A stretch of DNA of 64,000 nucleotides from Halopseudomonas sabulinigri (lineage in GTDB: Bacteria > Pseudomonadota > Gammaproteobacteria > Pseudomonadales > Pseudomonadaceae). Under the pieces are notes generated by a model. That model was not told the DNA's origin. It did no database searches and saw only the letters and a program-made list of their open reading frames with translations. The translations under genes and the position numbers were made by a program. Of this stretch, positions 41,739 to 51,979 are shown in pieces (positions within the stretch are counted from its first letter, which is position 1; each line of letters opens with the position of its first letter). The stretch is taken from NCBI GenBank assembly GCA_011053055.1, contig DRHT01000031.1, positions 124,001 through 188,000 on the forward strand, in the 5' to 3' direction.

Positions 41739-42259
41739 CTGGCCTGCAATAGCGAATCTGGCGTCAGATCTTGATCTTGCCACGTCAGAGCCACCGGCCA
41801 GAGCTGCTGCGCACCCTGCCATGCAGCCCAATGTTGCGCGTAACTCTGCTCACTGCCAGGCAATCGCACATTGGGCGCCAACAACGCTAGCGGCCACAGC
41901 ACAAACGCATTGCGCAGCACTTCGGGGCGCGGCAATAGCAAACCAGCGTGCATACCGGTCAAATCCCCGTAGGTCAGAATATCGATATCCAGTGTAATGC
42001 GGCCCGGCACCTTAGCCTCACGCCGCCCACAGGCAGCCTCAACCGCTTTAAGCGCAGCGTTCAGGTCGACCAACGACAACGTGGTATCAAAGGCAGCGGC
42101 CATGTTGTAAAAGCGCTTGCCGAGCATCCCCACAGCATCACTCTCAAAAACCGGTGATAACTGCAAGTTACAGCCCAGCTGCTGCAGCGCATCCAGCCCG
42201 CGCTGCAGGTGGTAGTCCCGTGCGGCATTACTGCCTAGACCGAGATAAACGCGGTTCAC
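41717..42259 (-). CDS. folK: 2-amino-4-hydroxy-6-hydroxymethyldihydropteridine pyrophosphokinase
   Basis: The 180-residue enzyme of folate synthesis phosphorylates the pterin made downstream of FolB. It carries [28 protein letters not shown], and [12 protein letters not shown] with metal-binding aspartates, then [18 protein letters not shown]. It starts with GTG at 42259, overlapping the folB stop by 4 nt. It is somewhat longer than the E. coli enzyme, with a ~20-residue C-terminal tail that overlaps cca. Confidence 0.93.
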   Translation of the reverse strand: MNRVYLGLGSNAARDYHLQRGLDALQQLGCNLQLSPVFESDAVGMLGKRFYNMAAAFDTTLSLVDLNAALKAVEAACGRREAKVPGRITLDIDILTYGDLTGMHAGLLLPRPEVLRNAFVLWPLALLAPNVRLPGSEQSYAQHWAAWQGAQQLWPVALTWQDQDLTPDSLLQASQPSAAL

Positions 42260-42618
42260 GACGGTAACACCCCGCGCTCAATTAGCACGCCCACGCCGCC
42301 CGTCGCTTGCTTCACCGCAGCGGGTTTGGTGACTCGCAGGCGCAACCACGGGATATCAAATTCTTTGCGCAACAGCGCGGCCAGCTGTTCGGCGAGCGTC
42401 TCGACCAGCAAAAACTCGCTGGCCTCTACAAAAGTCGTGATGTACTCGCTGATCGCGGCGTAGTTCAGGGTGGCAGACAGGTCTTCATTCGCGGCGGCTG
42501 GGCGAATATCCCAAGCCATATCCAGATCAAAGATCAGCGGTTGACGAATGGTGCGCTCCCAATCGTATACCCCGATCACAGCGTCCGTTGTTAACCCCTT
42601 GATAAAAACCTGATCCAC
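42256..42618 (-). CDS. folB: Dihydroneopterin aldolase
   Basis: The 120-residue enzyme converts dihydroneopterin to hydroxymethyl-dihydropterin. DQVFIKGLTTDAVIGVYDWER is the family N-terminus; LVETLAEQLAALL carries the active-site Glu region, and LRVTKPAAVKQATGGVGVLIER the substrate-binding end with a catalytic Lys. It uses a GTG start (GGAG seven bases upstream). It forms a two-gene unit with folK and is divergent from plsY. Confidence 0.95.
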   Translation of the reverse strand: MDQVFIKGLTTDAVIGVYDWERTIRQPLIFDLDMAWDIRPAAANEDLSATLNYAAISEYITTFVEASEFLLVETLAEQLAALLRKEFDIPWLRLRVTKPAAVKQATGGVGVLIERGVLPS

Positions 42619-42668
42619 GCATTGCTCCAGTGTCGACTACAATCGTCGTTTTCATTATGGTCAGCATT

Positions 42669-43253
42669 ATGTCCGCTAACCTGTTGCTATGGTCCTGTAT
42701 CGCCTACCTGCTCGGCTCGATATCCTTCGCCGTGCTGATCAGCCGTTTGCGTCATTTGCCCGACCCGCGCCAGCTCGGCTCACACAACCCAGGCGCCAGC
42801 AACATGCTACGCCTGGGGAGCCGTTCACTGGCGCTGGCGACCCTGCTTGGCGACCTCAGCAAGGGCTTGCTGGCGGTATGGCTAGCGCGTCAGGCTGAGT
42901 TACCGCTGTCCCAACAAGGCTGGGTCGGACTCGCTGCGGTCTGCGGTCACGTCTTACCGATTTACCACGGTTTGCAGGGCGGAAAAGGCGTTGCCACTGC
43001 CGCCGGGGTTATGTTGATTCTGGCTTGGCCCGCCGCATTGCTGGCAGCGCTGATCTGGGCGTTAACCTTCTACTGGCAACGCATCGCCTCGCTTGCCTCT
43101 TTGCTCGCTAGCCTATCCTTGTTGCCGTGGCTAGCCTGGCAAACGCCGGAACTGTTGCTGCCCATTAGCTTGATGGTCAGCCTGATTCTACTACGCCACA
43201 GGGTGAACATCGGCCGCTTGTTAAACGGTCAGGAAAATCGCTTCGAGCCCTGA
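42669..43253 (+). CDS. plsY: Glycerol-3-phosphate acyltransferase PlsY
   Basis: The ~194-residue membrane enzyme acylates glycerol-3-phosphate using acyl phosphate. It has five hydrophobic segments and the three conserved loops: IAYLLGSISFAV, GSHNPGASNMLRLGS and HGLQGGKGVATAAGVML. The start is uncertain: ATGs at 42657 and 42669 share weak ribosome-binding sites; 42669 gives the usual length. It is convergent with tsaD, 4 bp away. Confidence 0.93.
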   Translation: MSANLLLWSCIAYLLGSISFAVLISRLRHLPDPRQLGSHNPGASNMLRLGSRSLALATLLGDLSKGLLAVWLARQAELPLSQQGWVGLAAVCGHVLPIYHGLQGGKGVATAAGVMLILAWPAALLAALIWALTFYWQRIASLASLLASLSLLPWLAWQTPELLLPISLMVSLILLRHRVNIGRLLNGQENRFEP

Positions 43254-43257
43254 CCGC

Positions 43258-44295
43258 TCAAGCCTTGACCACAAGCGGTGGCAACTGATCCATCGGCCAG
43301 CGCGCACGCGCTTCAATACCTGCCACATCATGTTGGCCGGCCATCAAACGCTGACAGCCAGCGTAGGCAATCATGGCGCCATTGTCCGTACAGAACGCCG
43401 GGCGCGCGTAATACACCTCGCCTTTCAGACCGGCGGTCATTTTTTCCAGACTGGACCTTAAACGTTGATTGGCGCTCACACCGCCAGCAATAACCAGACG
43501 ATTGAGTCCAGTCTGCTTAAGCGCACGCTTACACTTAATCGTCAGTGTTTCTACTACAGCGGTTTCAAACCCCAGTGCCAAATCAGCTTGCATCTGCTGA
43601 CTGATTTCACCTTCGCGGGTGCATTTCTGCCAAGCGTTGAGCACCGAGGTTTTCAGGCCGCTGAAACTAAAATCCAGCCCGGGCCGATCTGTCATTGGCC
43701 GTGGGAACACAAAAACACCGGCCTCGCCATGTTCAGCCAGGCGAGCTATCTCTGGACCGCCGGGATAAGGCAGCCCCATCAATTTGGCCGTTTTATCAAA
43801 TGCCTCGCCCGCGGCGTCATCCAACGACTCCCCCAATAGTTGGTACTCCCCAATGCCATCTACGCGCACCAATTGGGTATGGCCACCCGACACCAGCAAA
43901 GCGACGAACGGAAACTCAGGCGGGTTCTCTTCCAGCATAGGTGCCAGCAAGTGACCTTCCATGTGATGCACGCCCAGCGCAGGTACGCCCCAGGCGAACG
44001 CCAGCGCACGAGCGCAGGCACCACCCACCAGCAGCGCGCCTACCAAACCAGGGCCTGCGGTATAAACTACGCCATCAACGTCACCCGGCTGCAGGCCTGC
44101 CTGCTCAAACACCTCGCGCATCAAGGGCACTAATCGCTTTACGTGGTCACGTGACGCCAACTCTGGCACCACACCACCGTATACCCGGTGCAGATCAATC
44201 TGACTGAACAACGCGTCCGCCAGCAGTCCCCGCTCGCTGTCGTACAGCGCCACGCCGGTTTCATCACAGGAGGTTTCGATACCTAGAACGCGCAT
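43258..44295 (-). CDS. tsaD: tRNA N6-adenosine threonylcarbamoyltransferase
   Basis: The 345-residue essential enzyme makes t6A37 in ANN-decoding tRNAs, with TsaB, TsaC and TsaE. It shows the ASKHA-fold motifs [42 protein letters not shown] (metal-binding histidines), [10 protein letters not shown] and [13 protein letters not shown], plus [13 protein letters not shown]. It is divergent from rpsU, as in many gammaproteobacteria. Confidence 0.97.
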   Translation of the reverse strand: MRVLGIETSCDETGVALYDSERGLLADALFSQIDLHRVYGGVVPELASRDHVKRLVPLMREVFEQAGLQPGDVDGVVYTAGPGLVGALLVGGACARALAFAWGVPALGVHHMEGHLLAPMLEENPPEFPFVALLVSGGHTQLVRVDGIGEYQLLGESLDDAAGEAFDKTAKLMGLPYPGGPEIARLAEHGEAGVFVFPRPMTDRPGLDFSFSGLKTSVLNAWQKCTREGEISQQMQADLALGFETAVVETLTIKCKRALKQTGLNRLVIAGGVSANQRLRSSLEKMTAGLKGEVYYARPAFCTDNGAMIAYAGCQRLMAGQHDVAGIEARARWPMDQLPPLVVKA

Positions 44296-44408
44296 GCTTT
44301 GCCTTGTGTAGTTAATTGCGAACGTGCTCGCATTAGTTGTTCAAGTCGCGCATCATAATCAGCCCGGCGCCCACAGGCCAGTTTTTTGCCTTTTGGGTGC
44401 CGTAGGCT

Positions 44409-44437
44409 TTGCATTTTTCAAATAGAGGCGGTAACAT
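44409..44437 (+). promoter_or_regulatory. Sigma70-type promoter for rpsU
   Basis: TTGCAT (44409-44414) and TAACAT (44432-44437) are separated by 17 bp. The predicted start near 44444 gives a leader of about 70 nt before rpsU. It is the best-spaced promoter match in this intergenic region. Confidence 0.6.
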
Positions 44438-44513
44438 CCGCGTCCCTTGAAATGCAATCGCCGCAGGCAATATCGCCTCCGGCTACGACTACAACGTTTG
44501 AGAAAGGTACGAA

Positions 44514-44729
44514 ATGCCTAACGTCAAAGTTAAAGAGAACGAACCCTTCGACGTGGCCCTGCGTCGTTTCAAACGCTCCTGCGAAAAAGCAGGCGTTCTG
44601 GCTGAAGTGCGCCGTCGTGAGTTTTATGAAAAGCCCACTACCGAGCGCAAGCGCAAGGCTGCTGCCGCTGTAAAGCGTCACGCTAAGAAAATTCAACGCG
44701 AACAGCGTCGTCGCGAACGTCTGTATTGA
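44514..44729 (+). CDS. rpsU: 30S ribosomal protein S21
   Basis: The 71-residue basic protein begins [20 protein letters not shown] and ends in the Arg/Lys-rich tail [13 protein letters not shown], matching bS21. It helps 30S subunits start translation. GAAAGG precedes the ATG. It is first gene of the rpsU-dnaG-rpoD macromolecular synthesis cluster. Confidence 0.98.
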   Translation: MPNVKVKENEPFDVALRRFKRSCEKAGVLAEVRRREFYEKPTTERKRKAAAAVKRHAKKIQREQRRRERLY

Positions 44730-44750
44730 GTTCCGGCACTCAGCTCTGTA

Positions 44751-44768
44751 GGGCCTGATCACAGGCCC
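44751..44768 (+). terminator. Hairpin between rpsU and dnaG (attenuator or processing site)
   Basis: GGGCCTG pairs with CAGGCCC over an ATCA loop, 21 bp after the rpsU stop. There is no T-run. In enteric relatives a partial terminator in this position lets rpsU be expressed far above dnaG; this hairpin could do the same. Confidence 0.5.
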
Positions 44769-44860
44769 AACCAGCGTCTAAGTTTTGGCGCACAGCAGAG
44801 CTGAAGAAAATTTGAAGTACGCACTTTTCCGGCCTTCCGACTTAGGAATGGGCTGGATTT

Positions 44861-44888
44861 TTGCGTCCCTGCGTCCTTCAGATACTAT
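44861..44888 (+). promoter_or_regulatory. Internal promoter ahead of dnaG
   Basis: TTGCGT (44861-44866) and TACTAT (44883-44888) are 16 bp apart, giving a start near 44895 and a ~70-nt leader to dnaG. It lies in the 234-bp rpsU-dnaG gap, consistent with separate control of dnaG-rpoD. Confidence 0.5.
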
Positions 44889-44963
44889 AGTGCGCTCTAC
44901 CGATTTTGCGTCCGGCTTTACTGCCCGCGCTACGACTCCCTTTCGCTAGTGCAAGGCAGATAC

Positions 44964-46865
44964 ATGGCCGGGCTGATTCCTCAGGGCTTTATCGATGACC
45001 TCCTCGGACGAACCGATATCGTTGAGGTGGTTGGCGCACGCCTGAAATTGAAGAAAACCGGGAAAAATTACTCGGCGCTCTGCCCATTTCATAACGAAAA
45101 ATCGCCCTCATTCAGTGTCAGCCCAGATAAACAGTTTTATTACTGCTTTGGTTGCGGCGCTGGCGGCAATGCCCTTAGCTTTGTTATGGACTTCGAACGC
45201 CTCGACTTCCCAGAGGCGGTCGAGGACCTGGCCAAGCAGGCGGGCGTCGAAGTGCAGCGCGAAGAGCGCAGCGACCGCCGCCAATCGAGCACGCCCCGTA
45301 AAGACAGTCCGCTGTATGCCCTGCTTGAACAGGCTGCAGCCTACTATCGCCAACAATTGCGCCAGCATCCAAAAAAACAGCGGGCCGTCAGCTACCTGAA
45401 ACAACGCGGACTCACCGGACATATCGCCAAAACCTACGATATAGGGTTGGCGCCGCCTGGCTGGAACAATGTGATAGCCCACCTGAGTCGTGATAGCTCC
45501 GAAGAGAAGGCGCTAATCGAAGCTGGCTTGGTGGTGGAAAACGAGGACAGCGGAAAGCGCTACGACCGCTTCCGCGACCGCATCATGTTTCCGATCAGAG
45601 ACAGCCGCGGGCGTGTTATTGGTTTTGGTGGGCGTGTTCTGGGTGACGACAAACCCAAGTACCTGAACTCACCAGAAACGCCCGTCTTTCACAAGGGCCA
45701 GGAACTCTATGGCCTCTATGAGGCCAAACAACAGAACCGGCAGCTCGACGACATCCTGGTAGTGGAGGGTTATATGGATGTCATCGCCCTCGCCCAGCAC
45801 GGCGTCACCAATGCCGTCGCCACGCTCGGCACAGCAACCAGCGAGGATCATTTGAAACGTCTATTCCGCTTGGTTCACAGCGTGACATTCTGTTTCGATG
45901 GCGACAAAGCCGGCAAGCAGGCGGCCTGGCGCGCACTGAATTCCGCCCTACCCGTACTGGAAGATGGGCGCCATGTGCGCTTTCTGTTTCTACCCGATGG
46001 GCAAGACCCTGACAGCATGGTACGCGAAGAAGGCCAGTTAGCATTTCAGCAGCGCATCAACGAACAGGCGCAGCCACTCACTGAATATCTGCTCAGCTAC
46101 CTGAGCAAAGAGGCCAATCCAAGCAGCCTTGAAGGCAAAGCACACCTGGCCGCCCTCGCCCTGCCACTGATCAACAAGGTGCCGGGCAGCCTGTTGCGGC
46201 GCCTACTACGTCAATCGTTGGCGCAGATTACTGGCATGGATCTGGACAAGGTCACAAGCGAAGAAAGAAACCCTGCTCCCAGCCCGGCCGCCGAAACAAC
46301 GCCGCCGCAAGAACAACATGACGCACCACCCCATTGGGACGATGACTGGCAACCAGCGATGGACGACTACCAGCCTTCCTACGAGCCTAGCGCCCCCGCA
46401 CCAGCGCCTCGCAAGCCTGGCCGCAAGGAAAAAAAAGGCGTAGACAGCCCACTACTGCAGGCCACTCGCACCCTGCTACACCACCCCCACCTGGCGGGAC
46501 TGGCCCAGCAAGCCAACGAACTGGCTGGCGAAGACGAAGACGAGGCGCGACTATTAGTCGCACTACTGGATGCAGCACAAAAAAATCAGGGCTTGAGCAC
46601 CATAGAATTGCTCGCCAGGTGGCATGGTACGGCGCTTGGCGAGCAATTGAGTCGCTTGGCCGAACAAGAGTGGTTGCTGAATAATCCCAGCGACAACCTT
46701 GAACAACAGTTTTTCGACACTATAAATAGATTATCCGCCGAACAAACCGAACGGCACATCGATAAACTTCTCGCTAAATCGGCCAATGAGCCGCTGAGCA
46801 TCGAAGAGAAGCAGCAACTGCGTGACTTATACCGGCGACAACGAGCGCCAAAAACCGACAGGTAA
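44964..46865 (+). CDS. dnaG: DNA primase
   Basis: The 633-residue enzyme makes RNA primers for DNA replication. It shows the CHC2 zinc finger (CPFHNEKSPSFSVSPDKQ, YYCFGCG, residues ~40-66), the catalytic core with the TOPRIM motif VVEGYMDVIALAQHG and CFDGDKAGKQAAW, and a C-terminal DnaB-binding domain (from ~490), joined by a Pro/Ala/Asp-rich linker (~435-490). The ATG at 44964 (AGLIPQGFIDDLL) fits the family. It is followed by rpoD after 87 bp. Confidence 0.97.
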   Translation: MAGLIPQGFIDDLLGRTDIVEVVGARLKLKKTGKNYSALCPFHNEKSPSFSVSPDKQFYYCFGCGAGGNALSFVMDFERLDFPEAVEDLAKQAGVEVQREERSDRRQSSTPRKDSPLYALLEQAAAYYRQQLRQHPKKQRAVSYLKQRGLTGHIAKTYDIGLAPPGWNNVIAHLSRDSSEEKALIEAGLVVENEDSGKRYDRFRDRIMFPIRDSRGRVIGFGGRVLGDDKPKYLNSPETPVFHKGQELYGLYEAKQQNRQLDDILVVEGYMDVIALAQHGVTNAVATLGTATSEDHLKRLFRLVHSVTFCFDGDKAGKQAAWRALNSALPVLEDGRHVRFLFLPDGQDPDSMVREEGQLAFQQRINEQAQPLTEYLLSYLSKEANPSSLEGKAHLAALALPLINKVPGSLLRRLLRQSLAQITGMDLDKVTSEERNPAPSPAAETTPPQEQHDAPPHWDDDWQPAMDDYQPSYEPSAPAPAPRKPGRKEKKGVDSPLLQATRTLLHHPHLAGLAQQANELAGEDEDEARLLVALLDAAQKNQGLSTIELLARWHGTALGEQLSRLAEQEWLLNNPSDNLEQQFFDTINRLSAEQTERHIDKLLAKSANEPLSIEEKQQLRDLYRRQRAPKTDR

Positions 46866-46901
46866 CGCGGTCTCAACTGGCACGGACCCCGGAATTCAGG
46901 G

Positions 46902-46907
46902 TATAAT
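46902..46907 (+). promoter_or_regulatory. TATAAT box ahead of rpoD
   Basis: A consensus -10 hexamer lies 45 bp before the rpoD ATG in the dnaG-rpoD gap. The region 17 bp upstream has no good TTGACA match, so activity as an rpoD promoter is a guess from the -10 alone. Confidence 0.4.
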
Positions 46908-46952
46908 CCGCAGCTTACTTTTTTGCACACCAATGCATCCACAAGGGTTGTT

Positions 46953-48809
46953 ATGTCCGGAAAAGCGCAACAGCAATCCCGTCTCAAAGAGCTCATTGCC
47001 CGCGGTCGGGAGCAAGGCTATTTGACCTATGCGGAAGTCAATGACCACCTGCCCGAGGATATCTCTGATCCGGAGCAGGTGGAAGACATCATCCGCATGA
47101 TCAACGACATGGGCATCAACGTGTTCGAAACCGCACCGGACGCTGACGCTCTGTTGCTGGCCGATAACGATGCTGATGAATCCGCCGCCGAAGAGGCTGC
47201 AGCTGCACTGGCTGCGGTTGAAACCGATATTGGCCGCACCACCGACCCAGTCCGCATGTACATGCGCGAAATGGGTACGGTCGAGCTGCTAACCCGCGAA
47301 GGCGAGATTGAAATCGCCAAGCGCATCGAAGAAGGCATCCGCGAAGTGATGGCGGCCATCTCGATGTTCCCCGGCACCGTTGACGGCATTCTCGCCGATT
47401 ACGCGCGTGTTACCGAAGATGGCGGACGATTGTCCGAGATTTTCAGCGGCTACATTGATCCTGACGACGATGGTTTGTCCGGTACCGATAACGCAGCCAT
47501 CCCTAGCGCCGCCTCCAAGGACGACAAGAAGAAGTCCGACGACGACAGCGAAGACGATGACAGTAATGACGACGACAGCGAAGACGAAGTCGATACTGGC
47601 CCCGATCCGGAAGTGGCGCGCATGCGCTTCACCGCGATTGGCGATCAGCTGGAGAAGGTCAAGAAGGTACTGAAGAAGAACCCGCGCAGCAGCAGTAAAG
47701 TGATTGCCGAGCTGGATGCACTCGCATTGCTGTTTATGCCGATCAAGCTTATACCTAAGCAGTACGAAGCTCTGGTGGTTCGCGTTCGTGGCGCACAGGA
47801 TCAGATTCGCAAACTAGAGCGCGCCATCATGCAGCTCTGTGTTCGCGACGCCCGTATGCCGCGTACTGACTTCCTGCGCAGCTTCCCCGGCAACGAAGTC
47901 GATCAAGGCTGGGTTGATAGCCTACTGGCAGGTAAGCCGCGTTATGCCGAAGCGTTAGAAGCGGTTAAACCTGACATCCTGCGCGCACAAAAGAAACTGG
48001 CTGCTATGGAGCTGGAAGCCCAGCTGACGGTTTCTGAGGTTAAGGACATCAACCGTCGCATGTCGATCGGTGAAGCCCGCGCCCGCCGCGCCAAGAAAGA
48101 GATGGTCGAAGCTAACCTGCGTTTGGTTATCTCTATCGCCAAGAAGTACACCAACCGTGGCTTGCAGTTCCTCGATCTGATTCAGGAAGGCAACATCGGC
48201 TTGATGAAGGCAGTGGACAAGTTCGAATACCGTCGTGGTTACAAGTTTTCGACCTACGCTACCTGGTGGATTCGCCAGGCGATCACTCGTTCGATTGCCG
48301 ATCAGGCTCGCACCATTCGTATTCCGGTGCACATGATCGAAACAATCAACAAGCTGAACCGCATTTCGCGTCAAATGCTGCAGGAGATGGGCCGCGAGCC
48401 CACACCTGAAGAGCTAGGCGAACGCATGGAAATGCCTGAAGACAAGATCCGTAAGGTGCTGAAAATCGCCAAGGAGCCCATTTCGATGGAAACTCCCATT
48501 GGTGACGATGAAGACTCCCATTTGGGCGACTTTATTGAAGACGGCACCATGGAATCGCCAATCGATTCTGCCACTGTGGAGAATCTGAAAGAAGCGACCC
48601 GCGACGTATTGTCTGGCTTGACCGCGCGCGAAGCCAAGGTGCTACGTATGCGTTTTGGCATCGACATGAATACCGATCACACACTGGAGGAAGTCGGCAA
48701 ACAGTTCGACGTCACCCGTGAGCGGATTCGTCAGATCGAAGCCAAAGCATTGCGTAAGCTACGTCATCCAACCCGTAGTGATCACCTGCGCAGCTTCCTC
48801 GACGAGTAA
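46953..48809 (+). CDS. rpoD: Primary sigma factor RpoD (sigma 70)
   Basis: The 618-residue housekeeping sigma factor has region 1.1 at the N-terminus ([21 protein letters not shown]), region 1.2 [21 protein letters not shown], and an acidic non-conserved insert rich in Asp/Ser (~190-218). Region 2 includes [35 protein letters not shown] and [17 protein letters not shown], and region 4 has the [27 protein letters not shown]. The length is typical for Pseudomonas. The ATG at 46953 is preferred over an upstream in-frame ATG. A strong terminator follows. Confidence 0.98.
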   Translation: MSGKAQQQSRLKELIARGREQGYLTYAEVNDHLPEDISDPEQVEDIIRMINDMGINVFETAPDADALLLADNDADESAAEEAAAALAAVETDIGRTTDPVRMYMREMGTVELLTREGEIEIAKRIEEGIREVMAAISMFPGTVDGILADYARVTEDGGRLSEIFSGYIDPDDDGLSGTDNAAIPSAASKDDKKKSDDDSEDDDSNDDDSEDEVDTGPDPEVARMRFTAIGDQLEKVKKVLKKNPRSSSKVIAELDALALLFMPIKLIPKQYEALVVRVRGAQDQIRKLERAIMQLCVRDARMPRTDFLRSFPGNEVDQGWVDSLLAGKPRYAEALEAVKPDILRAQKKLAAMELEAQLTVSEVKDINRRMSIGEARARRAKKEMVEANLRLVISIAKKYTNRGLQFLDLIQEGNIGLMKAVDKFEYRRGYKFSTYATWWIRQAITRSIADQARTIRIPVHMIETINKLNRISRQMLQEMGREPTPEELGERMEMPEDKIRKVLKIAKEPISMETPIGDDEDSHLGDFIEDGTMESPIDSATVENLKEATRDVLSGLTAREAKVLRMRFGIDMNTDHTLEEVGKQFDVTRERIRQIEAKALRKLRHPTRSDHLRSFLDE

Positions 48810-48833
48810 GCCGCCGCACCGCAAATCGGTACC

Positions 48834-48863
48834 AATGCCCAGCTATGCTGGGCATTTTTTTGT
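48834..48863 (+). terminator. Intrinsic terminator after rpoD
   Basis: AATGCCCAGC pairs with GCTGGGCATT over a TAT loop and is followed by a run of Ts, 25 bp after the rpoD stop. It closes the rpsU-dnaG-rpoD cluster. Confidence 0.94.
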
Positions 48864-48921
48864 CCAAAGCGCTACACTGTCAAAATAATATCGTTTCGCC
48901 ATGGATACAGGTTTCAACTGA

Positions 48922-51900
48922 ATGAAGGCAGCTGCAAGAGCAAGCTTATTCAGTACCTTGGCATTGCTCGGCAGTGGCTGCCGCGATGTCGACGGCAGCA
49001 CCCCGATTGCCAATATGCAATTCACTCAGGTGGGCGTGCTGCTGCTTTCCTGCGTCTTGCTGCTGGCTGCCCACGGACTTAATCAGTTGCGCCGCCGGGC
49101 TAACTCTCAAAGGCAACAAGCGCTCTCCCTACTCAATCAGCAGGAACACCGTTACCGCACCCTGGTAGAGAACCTGCACGTGGTGACGTGGGAAATGTCC
49201 CTGCCCTCGATGCGTTTCATCTATGTGTCTCCACACGCCAAGGATCTATTGGGCATTGCCGCAGAAGAATGGCTTCAACCCGACTTTTTCCACACTCAGC
49301 TGCACCCTGAAGATCTCGTTCGGGTAACCCAACTCCTGCAACAACAAGCCAATAACAGTGACGGCCAAAGCTTTGACTTTCGCCTGCTACGCCGTAACGG
49401 CCAGGCTTGCTGGGTTCGCGCCATCATCAATAGCGTCAGCAGTGAAGAGTATGAGGCCATTGCGCTCAATGGCTTGCTGGTGGATATTCAAGAGCAAAAG
49501 GCAGGCGAATTGGCGCTGCGCACTTCGGAACAAAAATTCGCATCGGTATTTCACAACTTTCCGGACAGCATTGCGCTAGCCGACGCGGCAAGCGGCAAGC
49601 TCCTGTCTATCAACCAAACTTTTGAGCAGCAGTTTGGATTCTGCGCGGCCGAGGCTATAGGGAAAACGTCCACACAACTAGGCACTTGGGCAGAACAAGG
49701 CGTCGGGCCCGGTCTACTGGAACGCCTGAGCACACAGACTCAGAGCAACCTGGAGGTTCGCTTCAAGCGACGGGACGATAGTGAGTTTACCGGCCTGATG
49801 TCATCCCGCAGCGTGCAGCTAAATCAACAGGATATCCTGGTCGTAGTAATCCGCGACATATCTGCTCTCAAGGTAACCCAGCAGCAGCTTGAACTCTCTG
49901 AACAGAAGTTCTCAAGCGCCTTCCATGCCTCTCCAGACGGCCTGCTAATTACCCGACGAGGCGATGGCAAGCTGCTCGACGTCAACGAAGGCTTTACCCG
50001 CATAACCGGGTATAGCCGTGCCCACGCACTCGGAAAATCGACGTTCGAACTGGGTCTGTGGAACGATATCAAAGACCGCGAGCGCATGGTCGAACTGCTC
50101 CGTTCGCAAGGTACTGTGCGTGACATGCTGTCAAAGGTAACTGATATTTACGGCAATCTTCGCGATGTAGAAATCAGCACCGAGGCGGTAGTCGTCAACG
50201 GCGAAGACTGCATGCTAAGCATCGCCCGAGACGTGACGGACCGTCTTAAGATGGAAAGCTCGCTGCGTCAGGCCGCCACCGTGTTCGAGAACACCAACGA
50301 AGGGGTCATCATTACTGATGGCGAAGGCACGATTCTCGCCGTCAACAAAGCCTTTGCGCGCATCACTGGTCACCCGGAAGATCAACTGCTGGGGCAACCT
50401 ATGAGCAAGCTTGGCGAATACACCGAGGACTCCCACCTGATCCGCGAAGTAGCCCACGCGCTTCGCGACGAAGGTCAATGGCAAGGAGAAGCCTGGAATC
50501 GACGCAAGAACGGCGAACTCTATGCTGCCTGGATCAACATCAGTCAGGTGCTCAATGTCGACGGAAGTCTTAACCACTTAGTCGCCGTATTCAGCGACAT
50601 CACCCCACTCAAACATACCCAGGCGCGGCTGGACCATCAGGCGCATCACGATCCACTGACCGACCTGCCCAATCGCACGTTGTTTGAAGCTCGCCTGCGC
50701 GAGGCGCTCCACGCCCAGCAGAGCAACCAAAGCACCGGCGTGGGTGCTCTGCTGTTCATCGACCTAGACCGCTTTAAACAGATCAACGATAGCCTCGGCC
50801 ATCCCGTCGGTGACATGCTGTTGAAGTCGGCAAGCCAAAGGCTGTGCGCCGTATTGCGTGACATAGACACGGTAGCCCGTCACGGCGGCGACGAATTCAT
50901 TGTCTTGCTGCCCAATCTGCACACTGACGAAGACGCTGCGAGTGTTGCGGACAAACTACTGGCCGTATTCCACCAGCCGTTTCTGGCGGCCGGCCACGAA
51001 TTTTTTGTTAGCGCCAGCATCGGTATTAGTCTGTTTCCTACTGATGCGAGTGACGTTAATAGCTTGATCAAGCACGCTGACGCCGCGATGTATCGCGCCA
51101 AAAAACAAGGTCGCAACCGCTACGCGTTTTACACGCGCGAACTGACCATCGACGCCCATCAGCGTATGGAAATGGAGACCGACATGCGGCGCGGCCTGGA
51201 ACGCAGCGAGTTTATTCTTTACTACCAACCCAAGCTCGACCTGGCCGAACGAAAACTCAATGGCATGGAAGCACTGGTACGATGGAATCACCCGCAGCGC
51301 GGTATGGTAGAACCAGACCAGTTCATTCCACTAGCCGAAGAGACTGGATTAATCGTTGAACTTGGCAAACACATCCTTGAGCTGGCCTGCATTCAGCTCG
51401 CCGAATGGCGTCAACAGGGGCTGAGCCCACCACGCATGGCAATCAACGTATCCGGCGCGCAGTTAGTCGGCAACAAGTTGGTAGACGATATTCGCCATGC
51501 ACTGGAAGTACACAACATCCCCTCCTCGCTGCTTGAGTTAGAGATCACCGAGGATTTCGTGATGAACCAGAACCGCGAAGCTATCAAGCTGCTGGACGTT
51601 TTTCATGACATGGGCATCCATCTTTCGATAGACGATTTCGGCACCGGTTACTCATCGCTTGCCTACCTCAAAGAAATGCCGCTCGACACCCTGAAAATCG
51701 ACCGCAGCTTCGTATCCGGTCTACCCAACAACCATCACGATGCAGCCATCAGCAAGACCATAATTGTGCTGGCCCATAATCTGGGTATGAGCGTCGTGGC
51801 TGAAGGAGTAGAAAACAGCGCGCAACAGACGATGCTGGCTGAGCAGGGTTGCGATACGGTACAGGGCTACCACATCAGCCCTCCTTTACCAGCTGATGCA

Positions 51901-51957
51901 TTTTCCTCGCGCTTCCTGCAACGCGCGCCTAGTCAGAGGCCTTCTCAGCCCGTATAA
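48922..51957 (+). CDS. Membrane PAS-PAS-PAS-PAS-GGDEF-EAL cyclic-di-GMP signalling protein
   Basis: The 1011-residue protein has one transmembrane helix (~34-52) then four PAS domains: near 75-185, 200-315, 320-440 and 445-565 (recurrent F.NFPD, F.ASPDG and FENTNEG starts). The GGDEF domain follows, with an intact GGDEF at 655-659 and an RDID inhibition site five residues before it. The EAL domain has MEALVRW at 782-788, ELEITED and DDFGTGYSSLAYL. Both domains keep their signature residues, so it could make or degrade c-di-GMP. A Cys-containing N-terminus (GSGC) may hint at a lipobox-like start but lies before the helix. Confidence 0.93.
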   Translation: MKAAARASLFSTLALLGSGCRDVDGSTPIANMQFTQVGVLLLSCVLLLAAHGLNQLRRRANSQRQQALSLLNQQEHRYRTLVENLHVVTWEMSLPSMRFIYVSPHAKDLLGIAAEEWLQPDFFHTQLHPEDLVRVTQLLQQQANNSDGQSFDFRLLRRNGQACWVRAIINSVSSEEYEAIALNGLLVDIQEQKAGELALRTSEQKFASVFHNFPDSIALADAASGKLLSINQTFEQQFGFCAAEAIGKTSTQLGTWAEQGVGPGLLERLSTQTQSNLEVRFKRRDDSEFTGLMSSRSVQLNQQDILVVVIRDISALKVTQQQLELSEQKFSSAFHASPDGLLITRRGDGKLLDVNEGFTRITGYSRAHALGKSTFELGLWNDIKDRERMVELLRSQGTVRDMLSKVTDIYGNLRDVEISTEAVVVNGEDCMLSIARDVTDRLKMESSLRQAATVFENTNEGVIITDGEGTILAVNKAFARITGHPEDQLLGQPMSKLGEYTEDSHLIREVAHALRDEGQWQGEAWNRRKNGELYAAWINISQVLNVDGSLNHLVAVFSDITPLKHTQARLDHQAHHDPLTDLPNRTLFEARLREALHAQQSNQSTGVGALLFIDLDRFKQINDSLGHPVGDMLLKSASQRLCAVLRDIDTVARHGGDEFIVLLPNLHTDEDAASVADKLLAVFHQPFLAAGHEFFVSASIGISLFPTDASDVNSLIKHADAAMYRAKKQGRNRYAFYTRELTIDAHQRMEMETDMRRGLERSEFILYYQPKLDLAERKLNGMEALVRWNHPQRGMVEPDQFIPLAEETGLIVELGKHILELACIQLAEWRQQGLSPPRMAINVSGAQLVGNKLVDDIRHALEVHNIPSSLLELEITEDFVMNQNREAIKLLDVFHDMGIHLSIDDFGTGYSSLAYLKEMPLDTLKIDRSFVSGLPNNHHDAAISKTIIVLAHNLGMSVVAEGVENSAQQTMLAEQGCDTVQGYHISPPLPADAFSSRFLQRAPSQRPSQPV

Positions 51958-51958
51958 T
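51930..51958 (+). promoter_or_regulatory. Promoter for the tRNA gene
   Basis: TAGTCA and TATAAT are 17 bp apart, the latter overlapping the stop codon of the GGDEF/EAL gene. The predicted start lies about 15 bp before the tRNA, a normal tRNA leader length. Confidence 0.55.
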
Positions 51959-51979
51959 TCCGCCCTGTTATAAAAACGT

